Program-made: the position numbers and the translations under genes
Part shown: one piece after another, positions 10,463 through 20,179 of the stretch
How positions within the stretch are numbered: position 1 is the first letter of the stretch
Layout: each line of letters starts with the position of its first letter
Origin: Ahaetulla prasina
Taxonomy: Eukaryota; Chordata; Lepidosauria; Squamata; Colubridae
Length of the DNA stretch: 64,000 nucleotides
Assembly: GCF_028640845.1 (NCBI RefSeq)
Contig: NC_080548.1
Coordinates: 19,979,821 to 20,043,820, forward strand
Direction: 5' to 3'
The notes under the pieces: model-generated
The model's database searches: none
Seen by the model: the letters and a program-made list of their open reading frames with translations, nothing else
What the model was told of the DNA's origin: nothing

Positions 10463-11073
10463 CAGGGGTCTCCAACCTTGGCAACTTTAAGAGTTCTGGA
10501 CTTTAACTCCCAGAATTCCTCAGTCAGCAACGCTTTGCTGGCTGAGGAATTCTGGGAGTTGAATAGAATAAAATAGAATTTTTTATTGGCCAAGTGTGAT
10601 TGGACACAAAAGGAATTTGTCTTGGTGCATATGCTCTCAGTGTACATAAAAGAAAAGATATGTTCATCAAGAATCATAAGGTACAACACTTAATGATTGT
10701 CATAGGGTACAAATAAGCAATCAGGAAACAATATCAATATAAATTGTAAAGTTACAAGCAGCAAAGTTACAATCATGCAGTCATAAGTGGGAGGAGATGG
10801 GTGATGGGAACGATGAGAAGATTAATAGTAGTACAGATTTAGTAAATAGTTTGACAGTGTTGAGGGAATTATTTGTTTAGCAGAGTGATGGCGTTTGGGA
10901 AAAAACTGTTCTTGTCTAGTTGTTCTGATGTGCAGTGCTCTATAGCGTCGATTTGAGGGTAGAAGTTGAAACAGTTTATGTCCACAACTCTTAAAGTTGC
11001 TCAGCCAGCTTTGCTCAACTCTGGGAGTTGAAGTCCACAAGTCTTAAAGGGACCAAGGCTGGAGACCCCTGCT
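10463..11073. mobile_element. Fold-back hAT element interrupted by a Snake1 CR1-L3 fragment
   Basis: Left CAGGGGTCTCCAACC arm at 10463-10563 and right arm ending GACCCCTG at 11073, separated by CR1-L3 sequence (10565-10975). Flanks GTCTAGAA and CTCTAGAG match 6/8. Confidence 0.75.
10565..10975 (-). mobile_element. Snake1 (CR1-L3) LINE 3' fragment
   Basis: Starts with a short AGAATA run, then 'ttattggccaagtgtgattgg', 'aaggaatttgtcttggtgca' and 'gtacaacacttaatgattg', in the same order as copies at 33756, 43755 and 53940. Confidence 0.8.
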
Positions 11074-11224
11074 CTAGAGCATCCAGGGGTAGGTGGAACA
11101 AATGTTTCAACCACCCCAGGCTGTTTCACCTCTTTCGGGGATGAAAGAGAAGCTTTGAAGGAGACCCATCGCCCCTTAAAATCTCAAAATGAGCATTGAT
11201 TGTTAAGCATTCATCATTTTCATA

Positions 11225-11545
11225 GGAAACTATGGGAAGGGGGGGGGGGAAGAAACGAAATGAAAAAATGGTTGTATCCAAGAAAAAAGAACAAGATATT
11301 CCTCCTTCTGCCATGAGCCTAAATGATCTTTAATTTGGCTATTCTTCTCCTCTCCTTCGTCCATCCTCTCTCTCTCTCTCTCTCCCTCCCTCCCTCCCTC
11401 TCCCTCTTTCTCCCACTCTCTCTCTCCCTCCACCCCTCTCTCTCCTCAGCTCTGCTGCGTTTAGGGATGCTGGCCAGGAGGGGGAGTAAGAGATTCATTC
11501 CTTTTGAGCTAGCCCCCCCCTTCCCCCCCCCCCATATTTAGTCAT
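11225..11545. repeat. (CT)n/(CCCT)n low-complexity tract
   Basis: CTCTCT and CCCTCCCT runs at 11368-11450 with G/C homopolymers on either side. ORFs here are compositional. Confidence 0.8.
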
Positions 11546-11747
11546 GCCTGTCACAAATTGAGTCTTCAAGAAGCAAAAAAGAAAAAGAAAACCGAATAGC
11601 CTCCTGTGAGTTTGCTTGGGAAAACAGGAGGAGGGGGATGCCTAGATCAGCAGATTGAAATGTCCAGTGGATAAGAAGAAGGAATCTGCTTGGATGGCAG
11701 CTTCGGGGTAGAAGATATTATACACAAAAGAGCAAATGTGGGCAAAC

Positions 11748-12415
11748 CAGGGGTGAAATCCAGCAGGTTCTGGAGAACCAGTAGTGGAAATTTTGAGCAG
11801 TTCGGAGAACCGGTAGCGGAAATTTTGAGTGGTTTGGAGAACCAGCAAATGCCACCTCTGGCTGGTCCCAGAGTGGGGTGAGAATGGAGATTTACATAAA
11901 TTAATGTAGGGTCGGGTCTGCCCAGTTACTATTTTAGAACGGTGGGGAGGGAGAAAAGAGGAGAGAGTAGGAGGTAGGAAAGAGGAGAAGAGGAAGGAAG
12001 AGGGGTAGAAGAGGGAGAAGGAAGGTGGAGGGTGGAGGGAGGAGAGGATGTAGATAAGAGAAGGAGAGGAAGGTCTGGAAAGTAAAAGAAGGTAGAAGAG
12101 GGAAGAGTGTTAAAAAGGGGGGTGGTGAATGGGCAAGCCCGACTAATTGTATATAACTGTACATTGGATGAATTATTTGATATGATTGTAAAAATAAAAC
12201 TTTTTTATGAAAAAAAAAAAAGAATCGAGATTTTGCAATATCCTTCCCCCAGGAGTGGGGAGGGAATGGGGATTTTGCAGTATCCTTCCCCTGGAGTGGG
12301 GTGGGAATGGAGATTTTGCGGTATCTTTCCCTTGCCACGCCCACCAAGCCACACCACACCCACCAAGCCACGCCCACAGAAACGGTAGTAAAAAAAAAAT
12401 TGGATTTCACCACTG
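11748..12415. mobile_element. GAACCGG-family hAT element carrying an L1-type insertion
   Basis: Starts CAGGGGTGAAATCCAGC, ends GATTTCACCACTG, flanked by GGGCAAAC and GAGCAAAC (7/8). The middle third (11894-12220) is a separate poly-A insertion. Confidence 0.85.
11894..12220 (+). mobile_element. 5'-truncated L1-like LINE 3' end
   Basis: G/A-rich polypurine 3' UTR, then 'gtaaaaataaaac' and a poly-A tail, bounded by a 12/13 target duplication (AGAATGGAGATTT at 11881, AGAATCGAGATTT at 12221). Confidence 0.75.
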
Positions 12416-12701
12416 GAGCAAACCCCACCTTGAAACGCTCCAAGGGAGAGAGGCAGAGTTAGGACCTACTATTCCAAACTGAGTGTGGACCTCATGTTCC
12501 AAAATTCTCAGCAATGATAGCTACAGAATTTCGGGGAGTTCCAGTTTGCACATCTGGAATATGTTCAATTTGGAGGTGACTGATGTAAAGGAATGAGATA
12601 AATCGAAAAATGAATAGGTAATATGACAGTGTCTTTTCATAACGATGCAAAATGTCTAATTCTGTCTCTGTGTTTCTGGTACCAGCCCGGGCATGGTATG
12701 A

Positions 12702-12816
12702 ATGAATGAATGAATGAATGAATGAATGAATGAATGAATGAAAGAGAGAGGAAGGAAGGAAGGAAGGAAGGAAGGAAGGAAGGAAGGAAGGAAGGAAGGA
12801 AGGAAGGAAGGAAGGA

Positions 12817-12852
<36 letters not shown>
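12702..12852. repeat. (GAAT)n then (GGAA)n then (GAAA)n array
   Basis: Three adjoining tetranucleotide runs. The Lys/Gly/Arg/Glu ORF across them is an artefact. Confidence 0.95.
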
Positions 12853-13008
12853 GAACGCTTTTATAAAGAGGGCTCTAAATGAATGTTTAAATGCACAAAT
12901 TTCTCAGGTACATTGATGAAAAAGGAGGAAAACTCCTCTGGAATCACAGCCAGGCATATTTGAAAGCCAGGATGATAGAAATAATAATATGATAATAACA
13001 GGTCCTTA

Positions 13009-13415
13009 AAAGTAAAGGTAAAGGTAAAGGTTCCCCTCGCACATATGTGCTAGTCGTTCCTGAATCTCCGTTTCAAAGCCGAAGAGCGAGCGCTGTCCAA
13101 AGACGTCTCCGTGGTCATGTGGCCGGCATGGCTAAACGCCAAAGGCTCATGGAACGCTGTTACCTTCCCACCAAAGGTGGTCCCTATTTTTCTACTTGCA
13201 TTTTTTAACTGCTTTCGAACTGCTAGGTTGGCAGAAGCTGGGACAAGTCACAGGAGCTCCCCCAATTACACAGCACTAGGGATTCGAACCGCTGAACTGC
13301 CAACCTTTCGATCAACAAGCTCAGCGTCTTATTTTATTTATTTTAGTTATTTTATTTATTCATATTTTTATACCGCCCTTCTCCGAAGACTCAGGTCTTA
13401 GCCACCACATCCCTT
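13009..13415 (-). mobile_element. Sauria-type tRNA SINE with a nested SINE tail
   Basis: Minus-oriented: starts with complement of the ACCTTT tail (AAGGTAAAGGTAAAGG) and ends in the tRNA-like head. Target duplication ATAACAGGTCCTTA / ATAATAGGTCCTTA (13/14). The head is interrupted at about 13331-13400 by the 'ccgcccttctccgaagactcagg' end of another SINE, flanked by GTCTTA on both sides. Confidence 0.88.
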
Positions 13416-13434
13416 ATAATAGGTCCTTAGGGAG

Positions 13435-13885
13435 GACAAAATAAGTGGACAACAATAGCATTTCCAATCTAAATATCTGGCTAAATTTGAAACTAACCAA
13501 AAACAGAAAAAAGGGGGCATTTTAAAGAATACCTGTAGGACATCAACAAAGAAGCACTGAAGCTAGTACACCATGAAAGTTTACCGAATACCAAGCTGAT
13601 CTATAAGAAACAGCAGATGAAGAAAAGAAGAGGCGAAGCCAAGAGCAGGGAAGTTGCTGAAAGAGACGCAGGGACTAATTCTGGCTGCACGAGGCCAAGC
13701 CTTATGAACAAATCCATAGAAAGTCAGAATTGGGAAGACAGGAGCAGATAGCAAAATGCCATCTTTGCAAAGAAGTTGAAGAAACAGTGATCTGCTTAGT
13801 TAGCGGCTGCAAGAAGATCCCACAGACAGATTGAGAACAATGGCATAACAATCTGGTATTCTGGGGACTTGAGAATTCAAACAGG
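13435..13885 (+). mobile_element. R4/Dong-like non-LTR retrotransposon ORF remnant
   Basis: A degenerate plus-strand frame reads A-K-C-H-L-C-K-E-V-E-E-T-V then L-V-S-G-C-K-K (about 13757-13820). This is the CxxC...H/C end seen downstream of reverse transcriptases in R4-type and related LINEs. Upstream 'kkqqmkkrrgeak' also fits. Frameshifted. Confidence 0.4.
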
Positions 13886-13959
13886 CAAGTATCTGCCCAC
13901 ACAACATTCCAGAAATGAGAGACAAGACTTAGAGAAAGGAACAAGTCAAGAGAGTCTCC

Positions 13960-14165
13960 CGAAGGTGCTTTATCAAAAGGCAACTGGGCCTTCTTGGGTT
14001 TTTTCCTCGCAAACGTTTCGCTTCTCATCCAAGAGGCTTCTTAAGTTCAGTCAGAACCGGAAGAGGTTTCTTGGAGAAAAAGTGAAACATTTTCAAAGAG
14101 AAAAAAAAATCCAAGAAAGTCCAGTTGCCTTTTGGATGGCCTGGATGATCAAGACTCTCCACAGA
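13960..14165. repeat. Fold-back sequence related to 16060-16260
   Basis: 'aaaaggcaactgggccttcttggg...' is inverted against 'caagaaagtccagttgccttttgg', followed by 'ctggatgatcaagactctcc'. Same family as the hairpin beside the Penelope-like element. Confidence 0.6.
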
Positions 14166-15470
14166 TATTAAGCCAGAGGGAGTAAACCCAGCTCCGATTT
14201 ATCCTTGGCTTGGCACATGGGTTTGGTTGGCACTTGCACTTGGTTCTTCTACTTCCTCCTCCACCTCAAAACTATTCCCACCTACACACAGCTGGTCCCT
14301 GCTTTTTAATATGTTAACAGTGGTGAAGAAATGCTACCATTCCCTTTCCTTCTTTTTCTATTCTCCAAAGAGACAATAGAGCAAGATCAAATTTCCCAGC
14401 AACACCTGTCATATTTGCAACCACCGACTGTTTAAAAAGGATGCCATATATGAGCTTCGATTGAAACAATTCATTCAGGGATATGCCACATCTATTGGCT
14501 GATGTGATTTGTTTTTCCCCTCCTCTTTTGTCTTCCTCTTAGAAAATGTCATTGCCACAATACGTAATTGATTCAGGAATTGATTCTCCTGTAAGGAAAG
14601 GCAATGATAGCCTCCTTTGGAGCTGACATCAGGGCTCCTTGAAGGGCCGCGAGATTGGATAACCAAAGTTTTGGGTAATAGGTGGCTATATCATCTGAAA
14701 TAACAACCGAAGGGAACTCGAACCGGGGTCTTCACAGTTCTGGGCTAATGCCTTCAATCACTGCTTCACCAATATTCCCCATTGAATCACAATGACCTAA
14801 TAGATCTTGATAAATATATTAACACACAGCATTTCATTTAGACACCTCTTGGTTTCCCAAACTTTAGCACTATGAAATCTAGATCTGTTCGCAGCTTAAT
14901 TTTTTTTTTAATTTGTGTCATTCCTTTTTAAGCGATACAGTTCATTCAATTGTTTTATATTTAAATTCTTGTTCTAAGTTGCCATGGAGACCACACACAA
15001 AGGAATACGGCACTGAAGTATTATCTATTCAGGTAAATAGCTAAATTTTTAGTCAGGTTAATTACAGGTTTCACTGATGGGGCTCCCAATTGCTCAGCTT
15101 TGTGTGTGTATGTGTATGTGTGTGTGTGTGGTCGTAGACAATAGAAGAAGTGGGATTTCTACAATTAGTTTAACCAATTTTAAAAGTCTGTTTTCTAGTA
15201 GGAAGGTAACAGGTATCTTTAGATGCATAATTTAATTCTATATTATGTTTCCTCTCCATGCTAATGAGTGGTGTATTTTACAGGCTCACAAAGGAAACAC
15301 AAGTGATTAAATACCAGGGATCTAATTCAAAGCGTGAGGATGAGCTAATTATCCTCACGCGGTGTTGGTTCCTCTGCTGAAGTGATTTTTATGATTTTCT
15401 TGACATCCAAATGGAATCTGCCTTCCTGTGAACGCGATAAGGTGATGACTCACAGCCTCTGCTTACTGTT
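14166..15470. other. Intron 3, otherwise unassigned
   Basis: Includes a TG microsatellite near 15100-15130 and no supported gene. Confidence 0.4.
14650..14770 (-). mobile_element. Possible tRNA-derived SINE head
   Basis: On the minus strand 'ggtgaagcagtgattgaagg' is followed by a B-box-like GGTTCGAGTTCC. No tail identified. Confidence 0.3.
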
Positions 15471-15477
15471 TTCCAGG

Positions 15478-15985
15478 TGCGGCCCCGGTAGAGGGGAGCC
15501 GCCTGTCAAGCCGCAAGGCCCGGGGCTTGCCATATGGTGGCAGGAAGGAACACGGGTGAAGGGGAGTGTCGGGAACGCCATAGTGGCGACCGCAGAAAAC
15601 CGATGATGGGGAGGTGCCGGGACAGCTGCAGCAGCAATGGAGGAGGCCTTACAATGATCGGATCGGCTTGGCAGCCGCAGCAGAGCTCAGCTGAGAGGCA
15701 TGGAGGCATGGCCAAGTGAGGAATGCGCAGGTCAGACAATCAGCTGGGCTGGAGCTTCAGCACGTGATAACCACCAGGACAAGGCCAGCGCAGAGAAGAG
15801 GTGTGGCTCGCCTGTTTAAGGGTGCTGGGAGACCAACAGACTTGCTTCAAACAGACTTTACAAACTGCTGTTTTGCTGCTGTATGAACTCACTGCGTGTC
15901 AGAGTCCGGTTGAATAAACCCAGTTTGAATTCAAGTGTGTGTTGTTTTTCCTACTGGTGTCAGTCTGGAGCTTGGACCCTTGAGA
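15478..15985 (+). mobile_element. Putative solo LTR
   Basis: Ordered promoter-like and end-like signals: weak TATA-like TTTAAGG at about 15818, AATAAA at about 15912 and a GT-rich stretch (GTGTGTGTTG) about 20 bases beyond. GC-rich and compositionally unlike neighbours. Exact ends and target duplication were not resolved; no internal retroviral genes. Confidence 0.45.
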
Positions 15986-16059
15986 GCTTATTTTGTTTCT
16001 GGCTGTCTGGCTCAGAAAAAACAACAACAACACAAGCCTTCTCCTTCTCCTTCATAACT

Positions 16060-16260
16060 TCTTTTGTAAATCCCAAAGGTGCTTTTCCAAAAGACAACTG
16101 GACTTTCTTGGTTTTTTGTTTTTGCTTGAAAACCTGTTGCTTCTCATCTTCAGTTCTCGTCTTTCTTGGATGAGGAGCAAAACATTTTCAAGGAAAAAAC
16201 GAAGAAAGTCCAGATGCCTTTTGGAAAAGCACCTTTGGGACAACCATGTCCTGGATGATT
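16060..16260. repeat. Fold-back hairpin next to Penelope-like element
   Basis: Arm 'aaggtgcttttccaaaag...' (16077) pairs with '...cttttggaaaagcacctttg' (16215-16236); arms about 80 bases. Followed by 'ctggatgattgagaatctcc'. Confidence 0.7.
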
Positions 16261-16390
16261 GAGAATCTCCATAGATACTTTTTTTGTAAATCGTTCTCAC
16301 AATCTTCCCACGGATACCATCTTCCTTTAAAACAAAATCATCAACCCCTGGGTTTCTCCATGCAAGGACTCTCCTCAAAGGTCCAGATCT

Positions 16391-16502
16391 TGGGCAGGCC
16401 TGAATTAGTAATAAATAAAAATTAATGATTAACGATGGATAATAGTTTGTACATAAATATGATGTTGGAAAATGGAAATAAAAATTATTTTTTTTAAAAA
16501 AA
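16391..16502 (+). mobile_element. Short L1-like 3' end insertion
   Basis: AT-rich fragment ending 'ggaaataaaaatt' plus poly-A, bounded by the 14-base duplication AAAGGTCCAGATCT at 16377-16390 and 16503-16516. Confidence 0.75.
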
Positions 16503-16744
16503 AAAGGTCCAGATCTCTGGGTATTCTTGCGGCCATTTCTTGGTATTCCTTCCACTTTTCCCTGAATGTTTCTTAACATGCGTTGCTTAGATCTAGACAT
16601 AATGCTCAACGCACAACTTGTTCAATCAAGAACACTGACACACACTAACCTGATTTGGAAACTATCCCTCTGCATTTGACTGATTTAGCAAACGTGTCAC
16701 ACCATCGACTCACATTTCACTTGTGATTAGTTTCCAGTTCCTTT

Positions 16745-17103
16745 TCACAAACGCTATTACTAATCTGCAAAATCAACTGTAACCATTGCAACCAATTCTA
16801 CATGAGACAAACATCATGTCAATGACACTGGATTTTGTTATAGATTTTAGTTGTCGTTATTTTATACTAGAATTCTTAATTAAAAACTAGGATCCACGAA
16901 CACCGGCTGGCAGTCAAATGCCACGATCCCAAATCCTTCATCTCTACCCACACCAACATCAAACAGTACCACTTTGATTGGATCAACAGAAAAATGATTG
17001 GCCACACTACCACCCAATGCGCTCATCGAAGCCTGGCACTCCACAAGCAATTCCATCAACAACAGACACATTGACTTACAACCAGCCTACAAACCCTTCA
17101 GAG
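16745..17103 (+). pseudogene. Penelope-like retroelement: GIY-YIG endonuclease remnant
   Basis: Plus-strand frames contain K-I-N-C-N-H-C-N-Q-F-Y-M-R-Q-T (GIY-YIG-type core), then R-I-H-E-H-R-L-A-V-K-x-H-D-P-K-S-F-I-S-T-H-T, then E-A-W-H-S-T-S-N-S-I-N-N-R-H-I-D-L-Q-P-A-Y. These are the successive blocks of the Penelope-like endonuclease domain. Stops and frameshifts make it inactive. A GAACCGG-family hAT copy interrupts it at 17104, and likely 3' tail sequence resumes after 17398. Confidence 0.75.
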
Positions 17104-17398
17104 CAATGGTGGGATTCAAAAATTTTTACTACTGGTTCTGTGGGCATGGTATGGCTTGGTGGGCTTGGCTTGGTGGGCATGGCTAAGGAAGGATACTGTA
17201 AAATCTCCATTCCCTCCCGACTCCAGGGGAAGGTTACTGCAAAATCCCCATTTCCTCCCCATCAGCTGGAACTCGGGAGGCAGAGAATAGATGAGGGTGG
17301 GGCCAATCAGAGGTGGTATTTACCGGTTCTCCGAACTACTCAGAATTTCCGCTACCGGTTTTCCAGAATTGGTCAGAACCTGCTGAATATCACCTCCG
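17104..17398. mobile_element. GAACCGG-family hAT element inserted in Penelope-like remnant
   Basis: Reverse-oriented family blocks ('gggattcaaaaatttttact', 'accggttctccgaactactc', 'accggttttccagaa'). Ends diverged; flanks CTTCAGAG and TCTCAGAA match 5/8. Confidence 0.7.
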
Positions 17399-18050
17399 TC
17401 TCAGAATCCAAATCAACTGTATAGCCAACTAGACACAGCACCAACCCTCAACCAACTCACACAATCCCCACGCACAAGCAGTTCGCTTCCCAATGACTTT
17501 GTCCTGATATAATCTTCTTATCAAAACACCCATCAGACGACTCACTGATGACTCACAGCTGACCCATCACAAGACAACCCCCTGCTTGACACACCCACAC
17601 CTGAAGCCCTTACAAACAGAATACTGACATCCCTCAACTCTACTGAAGTTATTACCTGCTCTGGTAACAAAACATCTGGAAACCAAGCAACCTACAAGCT
17701 TGGAGAATGAACCTTTACCCTCACACTATTACTATACCCAGCCTGTACCTCTCATTCTGTACTATTGCAACTGATGTCTTTCTCCTAAGTGAAGAACTTT
17801 ACATCCATCTCTGCTAACTTTCAAGCTGTTACTTTCAGCCCACGTCTCAAATCATCCATCTGAATTTTATTTCTCTCTTCTAGGATAGTGCCGGTAGTAG
17901 TACTCTAGTAGCAATCCCACCCGGTGGGATGTCATCTGGAAAATCTGATAATCATTCCCTCAACTTCTTCATTCAAGTCATCTGAGGAAATGCTGAAACT
18001 ATTGGAAATTAGGAGCAAAGGCTGTAGCCCTTCCTTTCTGACTCTACTCT
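17399..18050 (+). other. Probable continuation of Penelope-like 3' region, then unassigned
   Basis: 'gaatccaaatcaactgtatagcc' onward is CA-rich non-coding, as often seen 3' of Penelope-like ORFs. The right boundary is unclear. Confidence 0.35.
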
Positions 18051-18055
18051 CACTA

Positions 18056-18412
18056 CAGGTAGTCCTCGACTTATGACTATTTGTGTTGTTAAGTGAGTTT
18101 TGTTCCATTTTATGATCTTTCTAGGCACGGTTGTTAAGTGAATCATTGCAGTTGTTAAGTTAGTAACATCATTGTTAAGCGAATCTGGCTTCCCCATTGA
18201 CTTTGCTTGTCAGAAGGTCACAAAAGTGACCCCGGGACACTGCAACCGTCATAAATATGAGCCAGCTGCCAAGCATCTGAATTTGGATCACATGACCACA
18301 AGGATGCTGCAAGGGTCTAAGTGTGAAAAATGGTCACAAGTCACTTTTTTTCAGTGCCGTCGTGACTTTGAACGGTCCCTAAATGAACTGTTGTTAAGTT
18401 GAGGACTACCTG
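18056..18412. mobile_element. Tigger/pogo-like non-autonomous element
   Basis: Ends CAGGTAGTCCTCGACTTA and TTGAGGACTACCTG, preceded by TA. Interior 'gttgttaagtgaatc', 'tcagaaggtcaca' and 'ggtccctaaatgaactgttg' are family blocks. Confidence 0.85.
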
Positions 18413-18490
18413 TCATTATTTTCCCTTCTTCGCATATGTAGACTCCACCCCAAATAACTTTTTTTTCAAAGGAACAGCTAAACACTGAAG

Positions 18491-18625
18491 CAGAGTTTCT
18501 CAATTGTGACAACTTGAAGAGGTGTGGACTTCAACTCCCAGAATTCCCCAGCCAGCTGTGCTGGCTGGGGAATTCTGGGAATTGAAGTCCACACCTCTTC
18601 AAGTTGTCACAATTGAGAAACACTG
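18491..18625. mobile_element. Near-perfect fold-back hAT MITE in SDC3 intron 3
   Basis: 135 bases: two arms of ~65 bases are almost exact reverse complements (CAGAGTTTCTCAATTGTGAC against GTCACAATTGAGAAACACTG). Perfect 8-bp target duplication CACTGAAG at 18483-18490 and 18626-18633. Confidence 0.95.
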
Positions 18626-18797
18626 CACTGAAGAAACAAAGAAGCAATGAATATTTGCGCTGAAATGGCACTGCCAGGGTTAACAGCTATTGCTTCAAAA
18701 CCAATTGGGCCCAATAGTATTGAACTCTTTCTAAACAGAGGAAGACAGGAAGACAGGAAAATGGCAGAAAGGGAGGAAACTAATGATTGGGTGATGA

Positions 18798-18830
18798 TTG
18801 ATTGATTGATTGATTGATTGACTGACAAAC
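18798..18830. repeat. (GATT)n microsatellite
   Basis: About seven GATT/GACT units. Confidence 0.9.
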
Positions 18831-18894
18831 AGGCAGAAAGACCAGAAGGACTGTTATCATGAGCTTATCACTAAGTACTGTATCTTATGTTTTA

Positions 18895-19005
18895 TAATGA
18901 ATGTATTTTTATGATGACTATGATCATGATTTATCATGTATCGCTTATATGTACCAGAGACAAATTCCTAGTGTGTCCAATCATACTTGGCCAATAAAGC
19001 TATTC
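18895..19005 (+). mobile_element. Snake1 (CR1-L3) LINE 3' end
   Basis: 'ccagagacaaattcctagtg' and 'tccaatcatacttggccaataaag', then directly the pentamer array. Confidence 0.8.
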
Positions 19006-19432
19006 TATTCTATTCTATTCTGTTCTGTTCTGTTCCGTTCCGTTCCGTTCCGTTCCGTTCCGTTCCGTTCCGTTCTGTTCTGTTCGATTCTCTTCTCTTC
19101 TCCCCATCCCCATCCCCATCCCCATTCCCATCCCCATCCTATTCTCTATTATTCTGTTATTTTTCCGTTCTATTCTATCCTATCCTATCCTATCCTATCC
19201 TATCCTATCCTATCCTATCCTATCCTATCCTATCCTATCCTATCCCATCCCATCCTATCTATCCTATCCTATTCTTCTATTCTATTCTCTGTTCTATTCT
19301 CTATTCTATTTTCTATTGTATTGTATAATTCTATTCTATACTATAATTCTATTCTATACTTCTATTCTCTATTCTAGCCTAGCCTAGCCTAGCCTAGCCT
19401 AGCCTAGCCTAGCCTAGCCTATCCAATCCAAT
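19003..19432. repeat. Pentanucleotide array with changing motifs
   Basis: Begins TATTC, then TTCTG, TTCCG, TTCTG again, TCCCCA-type hexamers, TATCC, mixed TATTC/TATTG, then CTAGC and finally CCAAT units. The two Tyr/Ser/Ile/Leu ORFs across it are artefacts. Confidence 0.95.
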
Positions 19433-19619
19433 CCAATCCGTTAAACCTGAAAGACTATAGCTTAGCAGGGATGGGGAACTATGGCCCTTTCATGATTGGG
19501 AGTTGAAGCGCACAAGTCTAAAGTCATTGTTCCCCACCTTTTGTTTAGTGCATGCAGGAGCCACCACACTGAAAGAAGAAACCACCTGTCTTTAAACTCT
19601 TCCCTAGCTTCAGGTCTAC

Positions 19620-20179
19620 CTGAGCAGCATCCGTCGGTGTTGCCGTGGGAGGCTGGGGCACTGTGGTAAAATCTGGTTCCTGCGAAGTGCTGAGCTGGGC
19701 CGTATCTCCGGCCTTTGTCTCATCGGTCGTCCCCAGAGGAGAAGCTGGAATTTCCGTCCTGGCTACAGTCGCCGTCGTCGGGGTTTCGAGCATCATCGAC
19801 TGTGTCACGGCAACAATTGTGATCACAGGCAGCAGGTCCCTCAGGGCAGTCGTTGGTCTCGAGGTAACCGTTGTGGTGGAGGCTGTGGTAGCCATGCTAG
19901 AAGCCGTCGTCGTCGTCGTAGCCACATCGCGGGCTGCCGGGGTTGTCGTAACACCTACCGCTTTCCAGATGGTGACCGCTGGTGTTTCTGAAATCCTGGG
20001 GATGTAAAGACCGTTGGTAGCTGAATCAGAAATCACCTCCTCGGTAGGGAGCGGTGCCAAAGGGGTGGCAACCGGTTGCACAGATGTGATAGGCAACACA
20101 GCGGAGGTGGTAGCGAGAAGGACGGGTGAATCCGTGGTGAGCCGCACGACCGTCTTGGATCCGGGGTCCTGCTTGAAAT
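19620..20179 (-). CDS. SDC3: SDC3 exon 3: Thr/Ser/Pro-rich mucin-like stalk
   Basis: This 560-base exon encodes residues 43 (split codon) to 229. The frame is uninterrupted and very rich in Thr, Ala, Pro and Ser (for example ARDVATTTTTASSMATTAST), as expected for the O-glycosylated spacer that distinguishes syndecan-3 from shorter syndecans. The start FKQDPGSK and the later LPITSVQPV align by eye with the post-Ser-Gly part of mammalian syndecan-3. The acceptor is TCTCTTGCAG before 20179 and the donor is CAG|GTAGAC after 19620. With exons 2, 4 and 5 it gives 372 mature-side residues. Human SDC3 is 442 residues in total, so the stalk is probably somewhat shorter here; that comparison is from memory. 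Confidence 0.92.

Noticed and set aside
18901..19377. 158-aa and 113-aa ORFs of Ser/Ile/Leu/Tyr/Pro
   Set aside because: Read-through of the TATTC/TATCC pentamer array.
19645..20007. Val/Ala-rich 120-aa plus-strand ORF
   Set aside because: Antisense of the Thr-rich SDC3 exon 3.
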